A DNA stretch of 64,000 nt from Paenibacillus marchantiae (GCF_028771845.1 NZ_CP118270.1:3224001-3288000); one strand, 5' to 3'. Counted from the first letter of the stretch, positions 19,277 to 28,431 are shown. Made by a program: numbers and translations. Notes: generated by a model from the sequence alone, not told the origin.

Positions 19277-19430
19277 ATCGTTGATGGGTTTGGTAGCATG
19301 AACGAAATCGTCAAATTGTAGCACCCTTGGATTCCTCCCTCCATATACTGATATGGCAGAAATAAGCGGGCGTATACCCATACTGGCAGCCGCCAGTTGG
19401 AACGAGTTCCGCACAGGGGAGGAATCCGGG

Positions 19431-20210
19431 GTGCTGCATCATTTTATTTCATTACTGGCGCTTGCTTTGGCGCTTAGTTTAGATGGTTTTGGAGTCGGGA
19501 TTACATATGGGCTGCGGAGAACTAAAATTCCGCTGTTATCCATTGTCGTCATTTCCATCTGTTCGGGTCTGGTTATTGCATTATCGATGCAAGTAGGTGT
19601 GCTTCTGTCTCATGTCGTATCTCCGGACGTGGCTTCAATTGTTGGAGCGGTTATTCTGATCGGTATTGGCGCATGGTCGTTGCTGCAACTCATTCGAAAA
19701 CGGGGCAAGGAACAGCTGGAAACGGACAATGGAGTGGGTGAGGGAACAGGAGCAGGAGCAGGAACAATCCGCAGTAGTACGCAAGCCTCACCAGAAGCTC
19801 AGTCGAAGGGCAGGAATCAGGTGCTCGCGCTGGAGCTTGAGCCATCTGCTTCTGGAGGATCTCTGGAACGAATGGTCTTTACACTTGAGCTGCGGAAGCT
19901 GGGTGTGGTTATTCAGATCCTGCGTAGTCCCTCGAAGGCGGATATGGATAACTCGGGCAGTATATCCGTCCAAGAAGCGATGTGGCTGGGGATAGCCCTT
20001 TCTCTGGATGCTTTTGGTGCAGGATTAGGGGCAGCATTATTGGGATTTCCGACTTTGTGGACAGCATTAGTTATTGCGTTGTTTAGTGGGGCATTTCTGT
20101 CACTGGGCATGAAAGTTGGGTTGCGCTTTGCTGCTCTGCGGTGGATGCGAAGATTATCTGTGTTACCTGCGCTTTTATTAATGTTTATGGGAATAATGAA
20201 GTTGTTGTGA
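19431..20210 (+). CDS. ytaF: YtaF-like sporulation membrane protein (MntP/DUF204 family)
   Basis: A 259-aa membrane protein of the MntP/YtaF family with six predicted helices in two halves, each starting with the family motif: SLDGFGVGITYG and SLDAFGAGLGAALLG. Relatives include the manganese exporter MntP; Bacillus YtaF is listed as a sporulation membrane protein. GTG 19431 is chosen because AGGGGAGG lies 8 bases upstream; the frame opens 26 codons earlier without a site. The loop between the halves is about 50 residues longer than I would expect (roughly 105-165; GEGTGAGAG and Ser/Glu-rich). It is followed by coaE after 9 bases. Confidence 0.85.
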   Translation: MLHHFISLLALALALSLDGFGVGITYGLRRTKIPLLSIVVISICSGLVIALSMQVGVLLSHVVSPDVASIVGAVILIGIGAWSLLQLIRKRGKEQLETDNGVGEGTGAGAGTIRSSTQASPEAQSKGRNQVLALELEPSASGGSLERMVFTLELRKLGVVIQILRSPSKADMDNSGSISVQEAMWLGIALSLDAFGAGLGAALLGFPTLWTALVIALFSGAFLSLGMKVGLRFAALRWMRRLSVLPALLLMFMGIMKLL

Positions 20211-20219
20211 GGTGAAATA

Positions 20220-20816
20220 ATGAATATTGGCTTAACCGGCGGGATCGCGACAGGCAAAAGCAGCGTGTCCGCCTTTCTCGCCAGTAAGGGAGCGTTGCTC
20301 ATTGATGCAGATGTTATTGCCCGGGAAGTAATGCTGCCCGGGCATCCCGTTTTGGCTGCGGCTGTTCAGCGGTTCGGACAAGCCATATTGAATGAGGACG
20401 GAACACTGGATCGGAAAAAGCTTGGCAGTATTGTTTTTCAGAATCCAGAGGAACGTAAGGCACTTGAGGCTATTACACATCCAGCGATCCGCAAGGAGAT
20501 GCGCGAGCGCGCTGCTCTGTACGAGCTTGAACATCCGGACAAGCTGGTCGTATCGGATATTCCGTTATTGTACGAGTCAGGGCTGGAGGATGGCTTCGAA
20601 GAGGTGATGGTTGTTTACGTTCCGAGGTCAGTGCAGCTAGAACGACTGATGAGCCGGGATGGAATGACGGCAGAACAGGCAGATGCCCGTATAGACGTGC
20701 AGATGGATATTGAAGATAAGAAGCAGCGTGCTGACGTGCTTATCGATAACAGCGGCTTGTGGTCAGAGACGGAGCAGCAACTCATTTCATTTTTGCATCG
20801 TAAGGGCCTAATATGA
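20220..20816 (+). CDS. coaE: Dephospho-CoA kinase
   Basis: A 198-aa P-loop kinase that phosphorylates dephospho-CoA, the last step of coenzyme A synthesis. The P-loop LTGGIATGKSS is at residues 4-14, DADVIAREV follows, and the lid/base region includes HPAIRKEM and DIPLLYESGLE. Length is standard. GAGGTG precedes the ATG. Its stop overlaps the start of the next gene (ATGA at 20813-20816), so the two are translationally coupled. Confidence 0.95.
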   Translation: MNIGLTGGIATGKSSVSAFLASKGALLIDADVIAREVMLPGHPVLAAAVQRFGQAILNEDGTLDRKKLGSIVFQNPEERKALEAITHPAIRKEMRERAALYELEHPDKLVVSDIPLLYESGLEDGFEEVMVVYVPRSVQLERLMSRDGMTAEQADARIDVQMDIEDKKQRADVLIDNSGLWSETEQQLISFLHRKGLI

Positions 20817-21376
20817 GATTGCTGCGTAAGAAACGGGTACTGTTGTTGATGTTTGTGTCTTTTGTATTGGTGCTGTTCCTGAATACCAATTGGATGTCAT
20901 GGTTCTATCCGATTCATTATAAGGAAGAGATTCGGGCCCAGTCTCAGAGTTATGAGGTTGATCCGTTTCTCATCGCTTCCATCATCAAGGTGGAGACCAA
21001 TTTTAAGACAAGCAAGGAATCCAAGAGAGGTGCCATCGGATTAATGCAGCTGATGCCTGACACCGCGAACTGGATTATGGAGCAAGCCAAAATTCCGGGA
21101 ACCTCATTGGAAGAATTGAAGCACGAGCCTGAAAGGAATATCCAGCTGGGCACCTGGTATCTACGTAATCTGTCAGATCAATTTGACGGGAATGAAGCGG
21201 CTATGATTGCTGCTTACAATGCAGGTCCAGGTAAAGTGAACTCATGGTTAAGGGATGGCGTATGGGACGGTTCATTCGAGACGGTCAAAGATATTCCGTT
21301 TGGTGAAACCCGGCACTATGTACAACGCGTCATTTATTATTATAATCAATATGTAAAGATCTATAATACGTTCTAA
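20813..21376 (+). CDS. Membrane-anchored lytic transglycosylase (SLT domain)
   Basis: A 187-aa protein with one N-terminal signal-anchor helix (about 8-24) and an SLT-type lytic transglycosylase domain outside the membrane. Catalytic Glu61 is in IIKVETNF, followed by the family motifs GAIGLMQLMP and AAYNAGPGKVNSW. It cleaves peptidoglycan glycan strands to 1,6-anhydro-muropeptides. It is coupled to coaE by a 4-base overlap; the pairing of coaE with a small SLT protein is seen in other bacilli. No cell-wall-binding repeats are visible. Confidence 0.9.
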   Translation: MRLLRKKRVLLLMFVSFVLVLFLNTNWMSWFYPIHYKEEIRAQSQSYEVDPFLIASIIKVETNFKTSKESKRGAIGLMQLMPDTANWIMEQAKIPGTSLEELKHEPERNIQLGTWYLRNLSDQFDGNEAAMIAAYNAGPGKVNSWLRDGVWDGSFETVKDIPFGETRHYVQRVIYYYNQYVKIYNTF

Positions 21377-21420
21377 GTTAAGACACTTTGGATTCATGCT
21401 CTAAAATAAGTAGAAGCACC

Positions 21421-21455
21421 GAGCAGGCCGGTTGTTCACCGGCCGCTCCATGCTC
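21421..21455 (-). terminator. Hairpin downstream of the SASP gene
   Basis: On the minus strand GAGCA and TGCTC flank a strong GGCCGG/CCGGCC stem. The T-run that follows is poor, so a terminator role is tentative. Confidence 0.45.
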
Positions 21456-21483
21456 CTCTGTGTACCGTATTACGATGCAGATA

Positions 21484-21705
21484 TTATTGGTATTGACCTG
21501 CCAATTGCTGTTCTGCAATTGTTACCAGACGCTTCGTGATGTATCCACCGATCGAACCGTTCTCGTAAGAAGTCATGTTACCTTGGTATCCGTCTTGTGG
21601 GATGCTGATTCCGAGTTCTTGAGCAACTTCATATTTCAGTTGTTCGAGAGCTGCGGAAGCTTTAGTTACCACCAGGTTGTTGGAGTTACCATTGCTTTGT
21701 GCCAT
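21484..21705 (-). CDS. Alpha/beta-type small acid-soluble spore protein
   Basis: A 73-aa SASP that coats and protects DNA in the dormant spore core. It shows the family blocks: LEQLKYEVAQELGI, with the GPR protease site around YE-VA, then the second half GSIGGYITKRLVTIAEQQL with the conserved GG and K-R. GAGGAGGTG sits just before the ATG. A CATAATA element (minus strand, 21742-21736) resembles a SigG -10 sequence, but a matching -35 is weak. It is alone on its strand, between the transglycosylase gene and nrdR. This is direct evidence of a spore former. Confidence 0.95.
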   Translation of the reverse strand: MAQSNGNSNNLVVTKASAALEQLKYEVAQELGISIPQDGYQGNMTSYENGSIGGYITKRLVTIAEQQLAGQYQ

Positions 21706-21820
21706 TGCTGTTCACCTCCTCGCGGTTGGTAAAAGTATTATGTGTCGGCAATACGATTTTCATAACTAAATGCATGCAGGCAATTTCTGGTAAAAAGTAA
21801 AACGTGGGAAGTGATCTGAT

Positions 21821-22288
21821 TTGAAATGTCCTTATTGCGCCTACCTGGGCACAAAGGTGCTTGATTCAAGGCCGGCCAATGAATCGAAATCGATTCGTCG
21901 TCGTCGTGAGTGTGAGCAATGTAGCCGTCGATTTACAACTTTTGAAATGGTGGAAGAAACACCGCTGATCGTCATCAAGAAAGATGGCAGTCGTGAGGAA
22001 TTTAGCCGGGACAAGATTCTCCGTGGCCTGATTCGGGCTTGTGAGAAACGTCCGGTCTCTGTGGAGACACTGGAAATGATGGTATCTGAGGCAGAGAAGT
22101 CTCTGCGAAATACAGCCGATGCAGAAGTAGAGAGCCGTCAGATTGGCGAACTGCTGATGGAACAGCTGTTTCCAGTGGATGAAGTAGCCTATGTGCGCTT
22201 TGCTTCGGTGTACCGTCAATTCAAAGACATCAATATGTTCATGAAAGAACTGAAATCTTTATTGTCCAAAGACAACAACGAGGATTAG
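21821..22288 (+). CDS. nrdR: Transcriptional repressor NrdR
   Basis: A 155-aa NrdR, the nucleotide-sensing repressor of ribonucleotide reductase genes. The N-terminal zinc ribbon has Cys3, Cys6, Cys31 and Cys34; the [20 protein letters not shown]-binding segment follows, then an ATP-cone domain (about 48-138, starting [11 protein letters not shown]). The start is TTG at 21821: the protein must begin MKCPYC, and GGGAAGTGAT lies just upstream. NrdR binds ATP/dATP and represses through NrdR boxes; none were noted here. Confidence 0.95.
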   Translation: MKCPYCAYLGTKVLDSRPANESKSIRRRRECEQCSRRFTTFEMVEETPLIVIKKDGSREEFSRDKILRGLIRACEKRPVSVETLEMMVSEAEKSLRNTADAEVESRQIGELLMEQLFPVDEVAYVRFASVYRQFKDINMFMKELKSLLSKDNNED

Positions 22289-22388
22289 TGAAACGGGTAA
22301 AAGGGGAAGAGCATTCTGGGGTTACCATCTGTGTGTTCCAGTAAAAAGGTTGTTCTTCTCCAATCACTTTAGCTTCAAGAAAAAGTTG

Positions 22389-22417
22389 TTGACAGCAAAA
22401 GCTGTATTTTATATGAT
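22389..22417 (+). promoter_or_regulatory. SigA promoter of tRNA-Ala
   Basis: TTGACA at 22389-22394, a 17-base spacer and TATGAT at 22412-22417, about 57 bases before the tRNA. This is a near-consensus promoter. Confidence 0.8.
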
Positions 22418-22473
22418 ATAGGAGTCGCCTGCGGAGCATTGCAGTGTTGGACAACTTGTTACATTCATAATTT

Positions 22474-22549
22474 GGGGCCTTAGCTCAGCTGGGAGAGCGC
22501 ATCGCTGGCAGCGATGAGGTCAGGGGTTCGATCCCCCTAGGCTCCACCA
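22474..22549 (+). tRNA. tRNA-Ala (anticodon GGC)
   Basis: A complete 76-base cloverleaf with encoded CCA. The acceptor stem is GGGGCCT/AGGCTCC, the D arm GCTC..GAGC, the anticodon stem CATCG/CGATG with loop CTGGCAG (anticodon GGC at 22507-22509), and the T arm AGGGG-TTCGATC-CCCCT. It has its own promoter and terminator. Confidence 0.95.
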
Positions 22550-22561
22550 AAATAGTAAATG

Positions 22562-22592
22562 CACGCAGTCCTTGGGAACTGCGTTTTTTTGT
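22562..22592 (+). terminator. Intrinsic terminator after tRNA-Ala
   Basis: ACGCAGTCC pairs with GGAACTGCGT, followed by seven T. Confidence 0.8.
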
Positions 22593-23179
22593 TTTTTATG
22601 GACATATTCTGATAGAACGAAGAAAGTGCGTTTCGCAAGAACATTCGATAATTTACTGAACGAAAAAACTCATAATGTTATATAATAGCAAATAACTGGA
22701 CGGGCATTTTTTTACTACATAATTTGAATTCATAGTTTCTAAAAAGGGCTGTATCTCCCCAATTCGAAAAAAAGTAACCGAAGGTCGGTATAGACAATGA
22801 CAAAACAAAATTCAAAAACTAACCGAAGGGATGAAACAAACAGACAGTACACGCCAGTATGAGCGTTTTTTGGCGGTTCGACTTCATTTCACAAATAAAG
22901 CCATATATACATTGCCCAAGCAAAACCGGTCGAGCAAAGAGCATTTCGTGAAATTACGTTTTCCTGATTGAAATGTAGTCCGCAATTGAACCCTGCTGAT
23001 TTAATGAAACAAATTATTTTATCGCCAACCAGAGTCATTAATCAGCTCCAATTTTAATCTTAGTTCATCTTATATGGTTCGACGGTTAAGCCTTTTTTTC
23101 GTGTGAAAATTTGTTCAGAACGTTCTTTTCCGGTTGGAATATCGAAGTGAATCCTAACTTAGAGAGTGGGTAACAGGGT
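22593..23179. other. Long gene-free region before the TIG/SLH gene
   Basis: 587 AT-rich bases without a supported gene. AGAACGTTCT at 23117-23126 is a short palindrome near the TIG/SLH gene and could be an operator. CGCCA/TGGCG at about 22852-22877 can form a small hairpin. No riboswitch or T-box was recognised. The length suggests a long untranslated leader or insertion-related filler. Confidence 0.4.
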
Positions 23180-26100
23180 ATGTATCAAACAAGAACAATA
23201 AGAAAGTTATTTGTGTGTGTAATCATTTTAAGTTTGCTGCCATTGTACTTATTTGAAAAGGCGTTTGCGGCCACTCCAACAGCCGTCATTTTTGTAGCTG
23301 ATGATCATCTGGCTTCCGGAGAAACGTCACTGGTGAGGATTACCTTTTCAGAAGCGGTGACTGGGTTTGACCTTGCTGATTTGACCATAGGTAGCGGCAC
23401 TCTTGGTGGATTAACAAATTATGACAATATTAACTATACCGCAACCCTCACGCCGCCCCTAAGCAATTTCAGCGGTCCATTCCATATTTCGCTCGATCAC
23501 TCAGGTGTAACTGCCGCAGGCGTTGCGGGGAACGGAACCACCATATCAAACAATTACTTTGTTGACACAGTTGGGCCTTCCGTGACAAGCGTGGATGTTC
23601 CTGCCAATGGTACTTATGGTGCAGGAGAGGACTTGAATTTTACAGTGAACATGGACGAGGTCGTGTTTGTTACGGACACTCCAACAATCTCTATAGTTGT
23701 AGGAACAACAACTGTGTATGCAACCTATGCAGGCGGTTCGGGATCAAACGCGTTGCGATTCAGATATACTGTCCAAACCGGACTATCCGATAGTAACGGG
23801 ATTACTATTGGAGCCTTGTCTCTAAATGGCGGATCAATTATGGATGAAGCAGGCAACGCTGCAGCATTAATGTTTAATAACGTGGGCAGTACGGCGAACG
23901 TGCTAGTCAATGCAATCGCGCCGACGATCACAAGTATGTCGCCGGCATCGGGTCCGACGTCAGGAGGAACGACCGTCACGTTGACCGGTACAAATCTGAC
24001 CGGGGCAACCGCGGTGAAGTTTGGTGCAACGGCGGCGGCGTCCTATACCGTAAATTCGGCAACGTCAATCACGGCAACCGCCCCGGCGGGTAGTTTGGGA
24101 ACTGTAGACGTAACGGTAACGACGTCGGGCGGGACTTCAGCGACATCGGCGGTGGATCAGTATACGTATATGTCCATGGCCGCGCCGACGATTGTAGGGT
24201 TGTCGCCGATATCAGGTCCGACGTCTGGAGGCACGACCGTCACGTTGACCGGTACGAATCTGACCGGGGCGACCGCGGTGAAGTTCGGTGCAACTTCGGC
24301 GTCCTATACCGTAAATTCGGCAACGTCAATCACTGCCATCGCTCCGGCGGGTAGTGCAGGAACCATAGACGTAACGGTAATGACATCAGGCGGTACATCG
24401 GCGACATCGGCAGCGGACCAATATACGTACCTTGCCGAACCGACGATTACCAGCATGTCGCCGACATCGGGTCCAACATCCGGAGGCACGATCGTCACAT
24501 TGACCGGTACGAATCTGACCGATGCAACGGCGGTGAAGTTCGGTGCAACGGCGGCGGCGTCCTATACCGTGAACTCAGCGACACAAATTACGGCGACCGC
24601 TCCGGTGGGTAGTGCAGGAACCGTAGACGTAACGGTAACGACATCAGGCGGTACATCGGCGACATCGGCAGCGGACCAATATACGTACCTGGCTGAACCC
24701 ACAATTACAAACATGTCGCCGACATCGGGTCCGACGTCCGGAGGCACGATCGTCACATTGACGGGTACGAATCTGACCAGGACGACTGGGGTTACGTTCG
24801 GCGGAAGAGCGGCGACGTCCTATACTGTAAATTCGGCAATGCAAATTATGGCAACCGCTCCGGCGGGTAGTGCAGGAACCGTAAATATCGTGGTGACGAC
24901 ACCAGGAGGAACCGCAACGTTGATGGGCGGCTACACATACTTCATGGCCGAACCGACGATTACAAGCGTGTCGCCGACATCGGGTCCGACGTCCGGAGGC
25001 ATGATCGTAACATTGACCGGTACGAATCTGACCGATGCAACGGCGGTGAAGTTCGGTGCAACGGCGGCGTCCTATACCGTGAACTCAGCGACACAAATCA
25101 CGGCCATCGCCCCGGCGGGTAGTGCAGGAACCATAGACGTAACGGTAACGACGCCTGGTGGTACATCGGCGACATCGGCAGCGGACCAATATACGTACCA
25201 TGCCGAACCGACGATTACAAACATGTCGCCGACATCGGGTCCGACGTTCGGAGGCACGATCGTCACATTGACCGGTACGAATCTGACCGATGCAACGGCG
25301 GTGAAGTTCGGTGCAACGGCGGCGTCCTATACCGTGAACTCAGCGACACAAATCACGGCCATCGCTCCGGCGGGTAGTGCAGGAACCGTAGACGTAACGG
25401 TAACGACGCCTGGTGGTACATCGGTGACATCGGGAGTAGCCCAATTTACTAGGTTTGTTGTTACGTACGCGATTAGCCCGTTGTCAGATGAGGCGCTGAA
25501 TGCGCTGACTGCGGGCTATGCTTCGGGGATGCAGGAAACGAAAACGGTCAATTTGACGCGAACGGGATCTGGTGACTTGGTGAGCTTGACGACAACGCTC
25601 GGCGGAACAAACGCCAGTAGCTTTACGATTACGCAGCCGACGGTGACAACGCTCAATGGTGGGAAGCCGTCGACGACCTTTACGGTAAAAGCCAATGACG
25701 AACTCGCCGCCGGGACGTATAAAGCTACGGTAACAGTGTCGGCATCGGGCATGACGCCGGTAACCTTTAATGTAACGCAGGTTGTTAATAGTGGCAGTAG
25801 TGGTGGAACTACTCCTGTTGGAACTACTCCTCTTGCTTCAACCCATTTGGATATTGACCAAAACGGCATTATGATTGATTCGGCTAAAATCGATAGCAGT
25901 AAGCCGTCCGTCACTCTTGAAGTTACACCAAAAGACGGCTTTGCCTATGTCAGCATACCGGCAAGCATTTTAACGAGCATTGAGGGCAAGAACGCTACCT
26001 TCTTCATCGAGATCAAGACCCCTTACGGCAGCTATCAAGTGCCGGTCAATCTGGCATCTCTCATTCCGGGGCTGAAGGACTTGCTAGCTAAGAATAATGT

Positions 26101-27037
26101 GAATAACGATGACATTAGCTTTAAAATTACGCTAACCGACAAGTCCGGCGATAAGGACATCCAAGCAGTATTTGCAAACAGCCTCCCGAATGCTCAAGCA
26201 ATGGGTGCGATTGTAGATTTTCATATCTATATCATCAACACCAAGACGGGACAAGCGATCGGAACGGTAGATAAGTTCAGCAAGGCGCTTACAAGAGTGA
26301 TTCCGATGCCCAAGAGCGTGGGGGGCATGCCTGCTCAATGGGGGGCATTCCGCTATAACGTAACGACAAAGAAATTGGAGTTTGTTGCAGCTGAGAAGAA
26401 ACAGATTGACGGCGTGTGGGTTGTAAAGATCAGCTCCTATTCAAACAGTGTCTACGTTGTGGCACAAAACACGGTAAGTTTTGTTGATGTACAGCAGCAT
26501 TGGAGCCAATCAGATGTCGATCTTGCTGCAGCCAAAGGTTTAGTCGAAGGCGTAGGCGGAGGACTGTATGATCCCAACAAAGCGTTAACCAGAGCAGAGT
26601 TTACCGCTATGTTAGTCCGGGCGCTTGGACGCGGGACATCTGATAAGTACATTTCGCCCTACAACGATGTCAGACCAGGTACGTGGTATTCAGGCGAGGT
26701 ATCCATAGCGAAGGAGCTCGGACTGCTCGCCTTTGTGAAAGAAAACAGCTTTTCCCCTAATCAGCCGCTTACACGAGAGGAAATGGCTAGTATGCTGGCG
26801 GCAGTGGCGGGACTTGAACAGTTGCCGATATCCAAAGAGCCGGTGAGCCTTAATGGCTTCAAGGATATCGGAAACGCGGATACAGCCTATCTTGAGGACC
26901 TTCGCCTGATGGTCAAGCTTGATATCATGACAGGTACGGGCGCAAATACGTTCGATCCAAAGGGGGAGTCGACACGCGCGCAAGCGGCGGTTGTGTTTAT
27001 CAGGATGCTACAGACGATGGGTTCAATCGATAGATAA
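23180..27037 (+). CDS. Secreted TIG-repeat S-layer-homology protein
   Basis: A 1285-aa exported surface protein. A signal peptide (1-30, ending AFA) precedes two Ig-like segments (31-245). Six IPT/TIG repeats of about 82-86 residues follow (247-758), each starting like PTITSMSPTSGPTSGG and containing VTLTGTNLT. A further beta domain (760-870), a linker and a domain at about 885-1090 come before three SLH domains (about 1100-1285) that bind pyruvylated cell-wall polymer. TIG repeats resemble adhesin or carbohydrate-binding modules; no catalytic domain is seen. The ribosome binding site is weak. The repeat DNA is rich in ACG, TCG and CCG codons, unlike neighbouring genes, suggesting horizontal origin. 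Confidence 0.85.
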   Translation: MYQTRTIRKLFVCVIILSLLPLYLFEKAFAATPTAVIFVADDHLASGETSLVRITFSEAVTGFDLADLTIGSGTLGGLTNYDNINYTATLTPPLSNFSGPFHISLDHSGVTAAGVAGNGTTISNNYFVDTVGPSVTSVDVPANGTYGAGEDLNFTVNMDEVVFVTDTPTISIVVGTTTVYATYAGGSGSNALRFRYTVQTGLSDSNGITIGALSLNGGSIMDEAGNAAALMFNNVGSTANVLVNAIAPTITSMSPASGPTSGGTTVTLTGTNLTGATAVKFGATAAASYTVNSATSITATAPAGSLGTVDVTVTTSGGTSATSAVDQYTYMSMAAPTIVGLSPISGPTSGGTTVTLTGTNLTGATAVKFGATSASYTVNSATSITAIAPAGSAGTIDVTVMTSGGTSATSAADQYTYLAEPTITSMSPTSGPTSGGTIVTLTGTNLTDATAVKFGATAAASYTVNSATQITATAPVGSAGTVDVTVTTSGGTSATSAADQYTYLAEPTITNMSPTSGPTSGGTIVTLTGTNLTRTTGVTFGGRAATSYTVNSAMQIMATAPAGSAGTVNIVVTTPGGTATLMGGYTYFMAEPTITSVSPTSGPTSGGMIVTLTGTNLTDATAVKFGATAASYTVNSATQITAIAPAGSAGTIDVTVTTPGGTSATSAADQYTYHAEPTITNMSPTSGPTFGGTIVTLTGTNLTDATAVKFGATAASYTVNSATQITAIAPAGSAGTVDVTVTTPGGTSVTSGVAQFTRFVVTYAISPLSDEALNALTAGYASGMQETKTVNLTRTGSGDLVSLTTTLGGTNASSFTITQPTVTTLNGGKPSTTFTVKANDELAAGTYKATVTVSASGMTPVTFNVTQVVNSGSSGGTTPVGTTPLASTHLDIDQNGIMIDSAKIDSSKPSVTLEVTPKDGFAYVSIPASILTSIEGKNATFFIEIKTPYGSYQVPVNLASLIPGLKDLLAKNNVNNDDISFKITLTDKSGDKDIQAVFANSLPNAQAMGAIVDFHIYIINTKTGQAIGTVDKFSKALTRVIPMPKSVGGMPAQWGAFRYNVTTKKLEFVAAEKKQIDGVWVVKISSYSNSVYVVAQNTVSFVDVQQHWSQSDVDLAAAKGLVEGVGGGLYDPNKALTRAEFTAMLVRALGRGTSDKYISPYNDVRPGTWYSGEVSIAKELGLLAFVKENSFSPNQPLTREEMASMLAAVAGLEQLPISKEPVSLNGFKDIGNADTAYLEDLRLMVKLDIMTGTGANTFDPKGESTRAQAAVVFIRMLQTMGSIDR
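23918..25455 (+). repeat. Six near-identical TIG coding repeats (about 246-258 bp each)
   Basis: Tandem in-frame units share long identical stretches at DNA level (for example around ACATTGACCGGTACGAATCT). Unit 4 is the most diverged (TRTTGVTFGGRAATS). The nucleotide identity suggests recent duplication or gene conversion. Confidence 0.85.
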
Positions 27038-27084
27038 GATTCAAGGGTAAAACATACCATTAAGAAATATTGAGTTTTTATATC

Positions 27085-27165
27085 CCGGTCTTAGCGCAGC
27101 TGGGAGAGCACATCGCTGGCAGCGATGTGGTCAGGGGTTCGAGGCTTCGATCCCCCTAGGCTCCA
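27085..27165 (+). pseudogene. Decayed tRNA-Ala(GGC) copy
   Basis: It follows the intact tRNA at 22474 almost base for base (D-loop, anticodon stem-loop CATCGCTGGCAGCGATG, T stem, 3' AGGCTCC). Three defects stand out: the acceptor 5' side is CCGGTCT with at least two mismatches; the D stem is GCGC..GAGC; and 8 bases (GGCTTCGA) are inserted in the T-loop. The encoded CCA is lost. It is very unlikely to be a working tRNA. Confidence 0.85.
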
Positions 27166-27170
27166 ATGTC

Positions 27171-27217
27171 AAAAAGCCTTAAACACAAAGATTGCAAGTG
27201 TTTGAAGGCTTTTTTTC
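27171..27217 (+). terminator. Intrinsic terminator after the tRNA-like copy
   Basis: AAAAGCCTT-AAACAC pairs with GTGTTTGAAGGCTTTT, followed by a T-run. It probably ends TIG/SLH gene transcripts as well. Confidence 0.85.
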
Positions 27218-27289
27218 TATATTATGCTTTTTAATTTTTACAAAGGTTTTAAGAGCATCCCTCAAAGTCATAGGAGTGGAGGAGAACGG

Positions 27290-28423
27290 ATGATTCAAAT
27301 CATTGCGGTGGATGATGAGAAGCCAGCTCTTCGCAGAGTTACGAAATTATTGGAACTGATTCCGCAAGTTCAGATAGTAGGCTTGTTCCATAGTTCGACG
27401 GATTGCTTGGAATATATTTTAACGGAGCCGGAAAGAATCGATTTGGCCTTGCTTGATATCGAGATGCCTATGATAAACGGTTTGGAGCTGGCACGACGAC
27501 TTCAGGAATGCAGGCCAGAGATTCATATCGCATTTCTGACGGCCTATGAGGGGTATGCCAAGAGTGCTTTTGAGGTAGAAGCCATCGATTTTTTATTGAA
27601 GCCCATTCTGCAGAATGACCTGGAACGAACAATCGGAAGGCTCGTGAAAAGGAACGGTAGCAAGAATGAGGCAACGCATCAGTCTAAACGTGGAATTGCA
27701 GTTCAACGCTTCGGTCCCTTCAACGTTTTAGCGGAGAGCGGCGACATGATTCGCTTTCGTAATTCTAAGTCCAAGGAGCTCTTGGCTTATCTTCATCATC
27801 ATCAAGGAAAAGCGGTCAGTAAAGCGCAGATTATGGATGAAATATGGTATGGGAAGGACGAACAGCGGACGCAAACCAATTTGTATTCGACGATTTATCA
27901 GCTTCGTAAGGATTTGGAGGTCTCGGGGATATCCGATCTTATATCTCAGACTAAAACGGCTGGTGGCAGCTACAGTCTGAATTGGCGGGTATCATTCGAT
28001 GATGTCGATTCATATGAAGAAGAGGTACGGTTATTCAAACAGAATTCATCCTTAACACATGCGCTGAAGGCTGTCCAATTATATGGAGAGGGTTATCTAT
28101 CGGGGAGCGGTTATGCTTGGGCAACGACGCGACAAGCTGAGCTTGAGCTCGGCTACGCAGAATTGCTTGAAGCAATAGTTAAGGTTTACGTGCGACAACA
28201 GCGTTTCGATATCGCATTGAATCTGATGCGCAAGTGGGCGGAGTTAAATCCCTTGAGTAGCCTGCTCCATGTCAAAATGATTTCGTTGCTGCTCCTGATG
28301 AAAAGGGAAGACGACGCAAGGTCTTATTATGAGATTGTTCGGGATCTACTCGATCAAGATGAGGAGTCATCGAGGTTCGATTTCAAACGGTTTTGCTCCG
28401 AACCTTCACGCCAATTTATTTGA
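27290..28423 (+). CDS. Response regulator with winged-helix and SARP/BTAD-type output
   Basis: A 377-aa regulator. The receiver domain (1-120) has the acidic pocket VDDEKP, phospho-acceptor Asp56 in LLDIEMP, a Thr in FLTAYEG and the lysine in LLKP. A winged-helix DNA-binding domain follows (about 145-240; TNLYSTIYQLRKDLE), then a helical bacterial transcriptional activator (BTAD/SARP) domain (about 245-370). ATG 27290 is chosen for the GTGGAGGAGA 5 bases upstream. No sensor kinase gene is adjacent, so the partner must lie elsewhere. It lies between two SLH protein genes in the same direction, so control of surface-protein genes is plausible but unproven. Confidence 0.85.
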   Translation: MIQIIAVDDEKPALRRVTKLLELIPQVQIVGLFHSSTDCLEYILTEPERIDLALLDIEMPMINGLELARRLQECRPEIHIAFLTAYEGYAKSAFEVEAIDFLLKPILQNDLERTIGRLVKRNGSKNEATHQSKRGIAVQRFGPFNVLAESGDMIRFRNSKSKELLAYLHHHQGKAVSKAQIMDEIWYGKDEQRTQTNLYSTIYQLRKDLEVSGISDLISQTKTAGGSYSLNWRVSFDDVDSYEEEVRLFKQNSSLTHALKAVQLYGEGYLSGSGYAWATTRQAELELGYAELLEAIVKVYVRQQRFDIALNLMRKWAELNPLSSLLHVKMISLLLLMKREDDARSYYEIVRDLLDQDEESSRFDFKRFCSEPSRQFI

Positions 28424-28431
28424 AGTAGCAC

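Noticed and set aside
22593..23179. Riboswitch or T-box in the long leader of the TIG/SLH gene
   Set aside because: No conserved motif (T-box TGGNACC, cobalamin, c-di-GMP or similar) could be found.
27085..27165. A second functional tRNA-Ala
   Set aside because: The acceptor stem mismatches, the 8-base insertion in the T-loop and the missing CCA argue against function.
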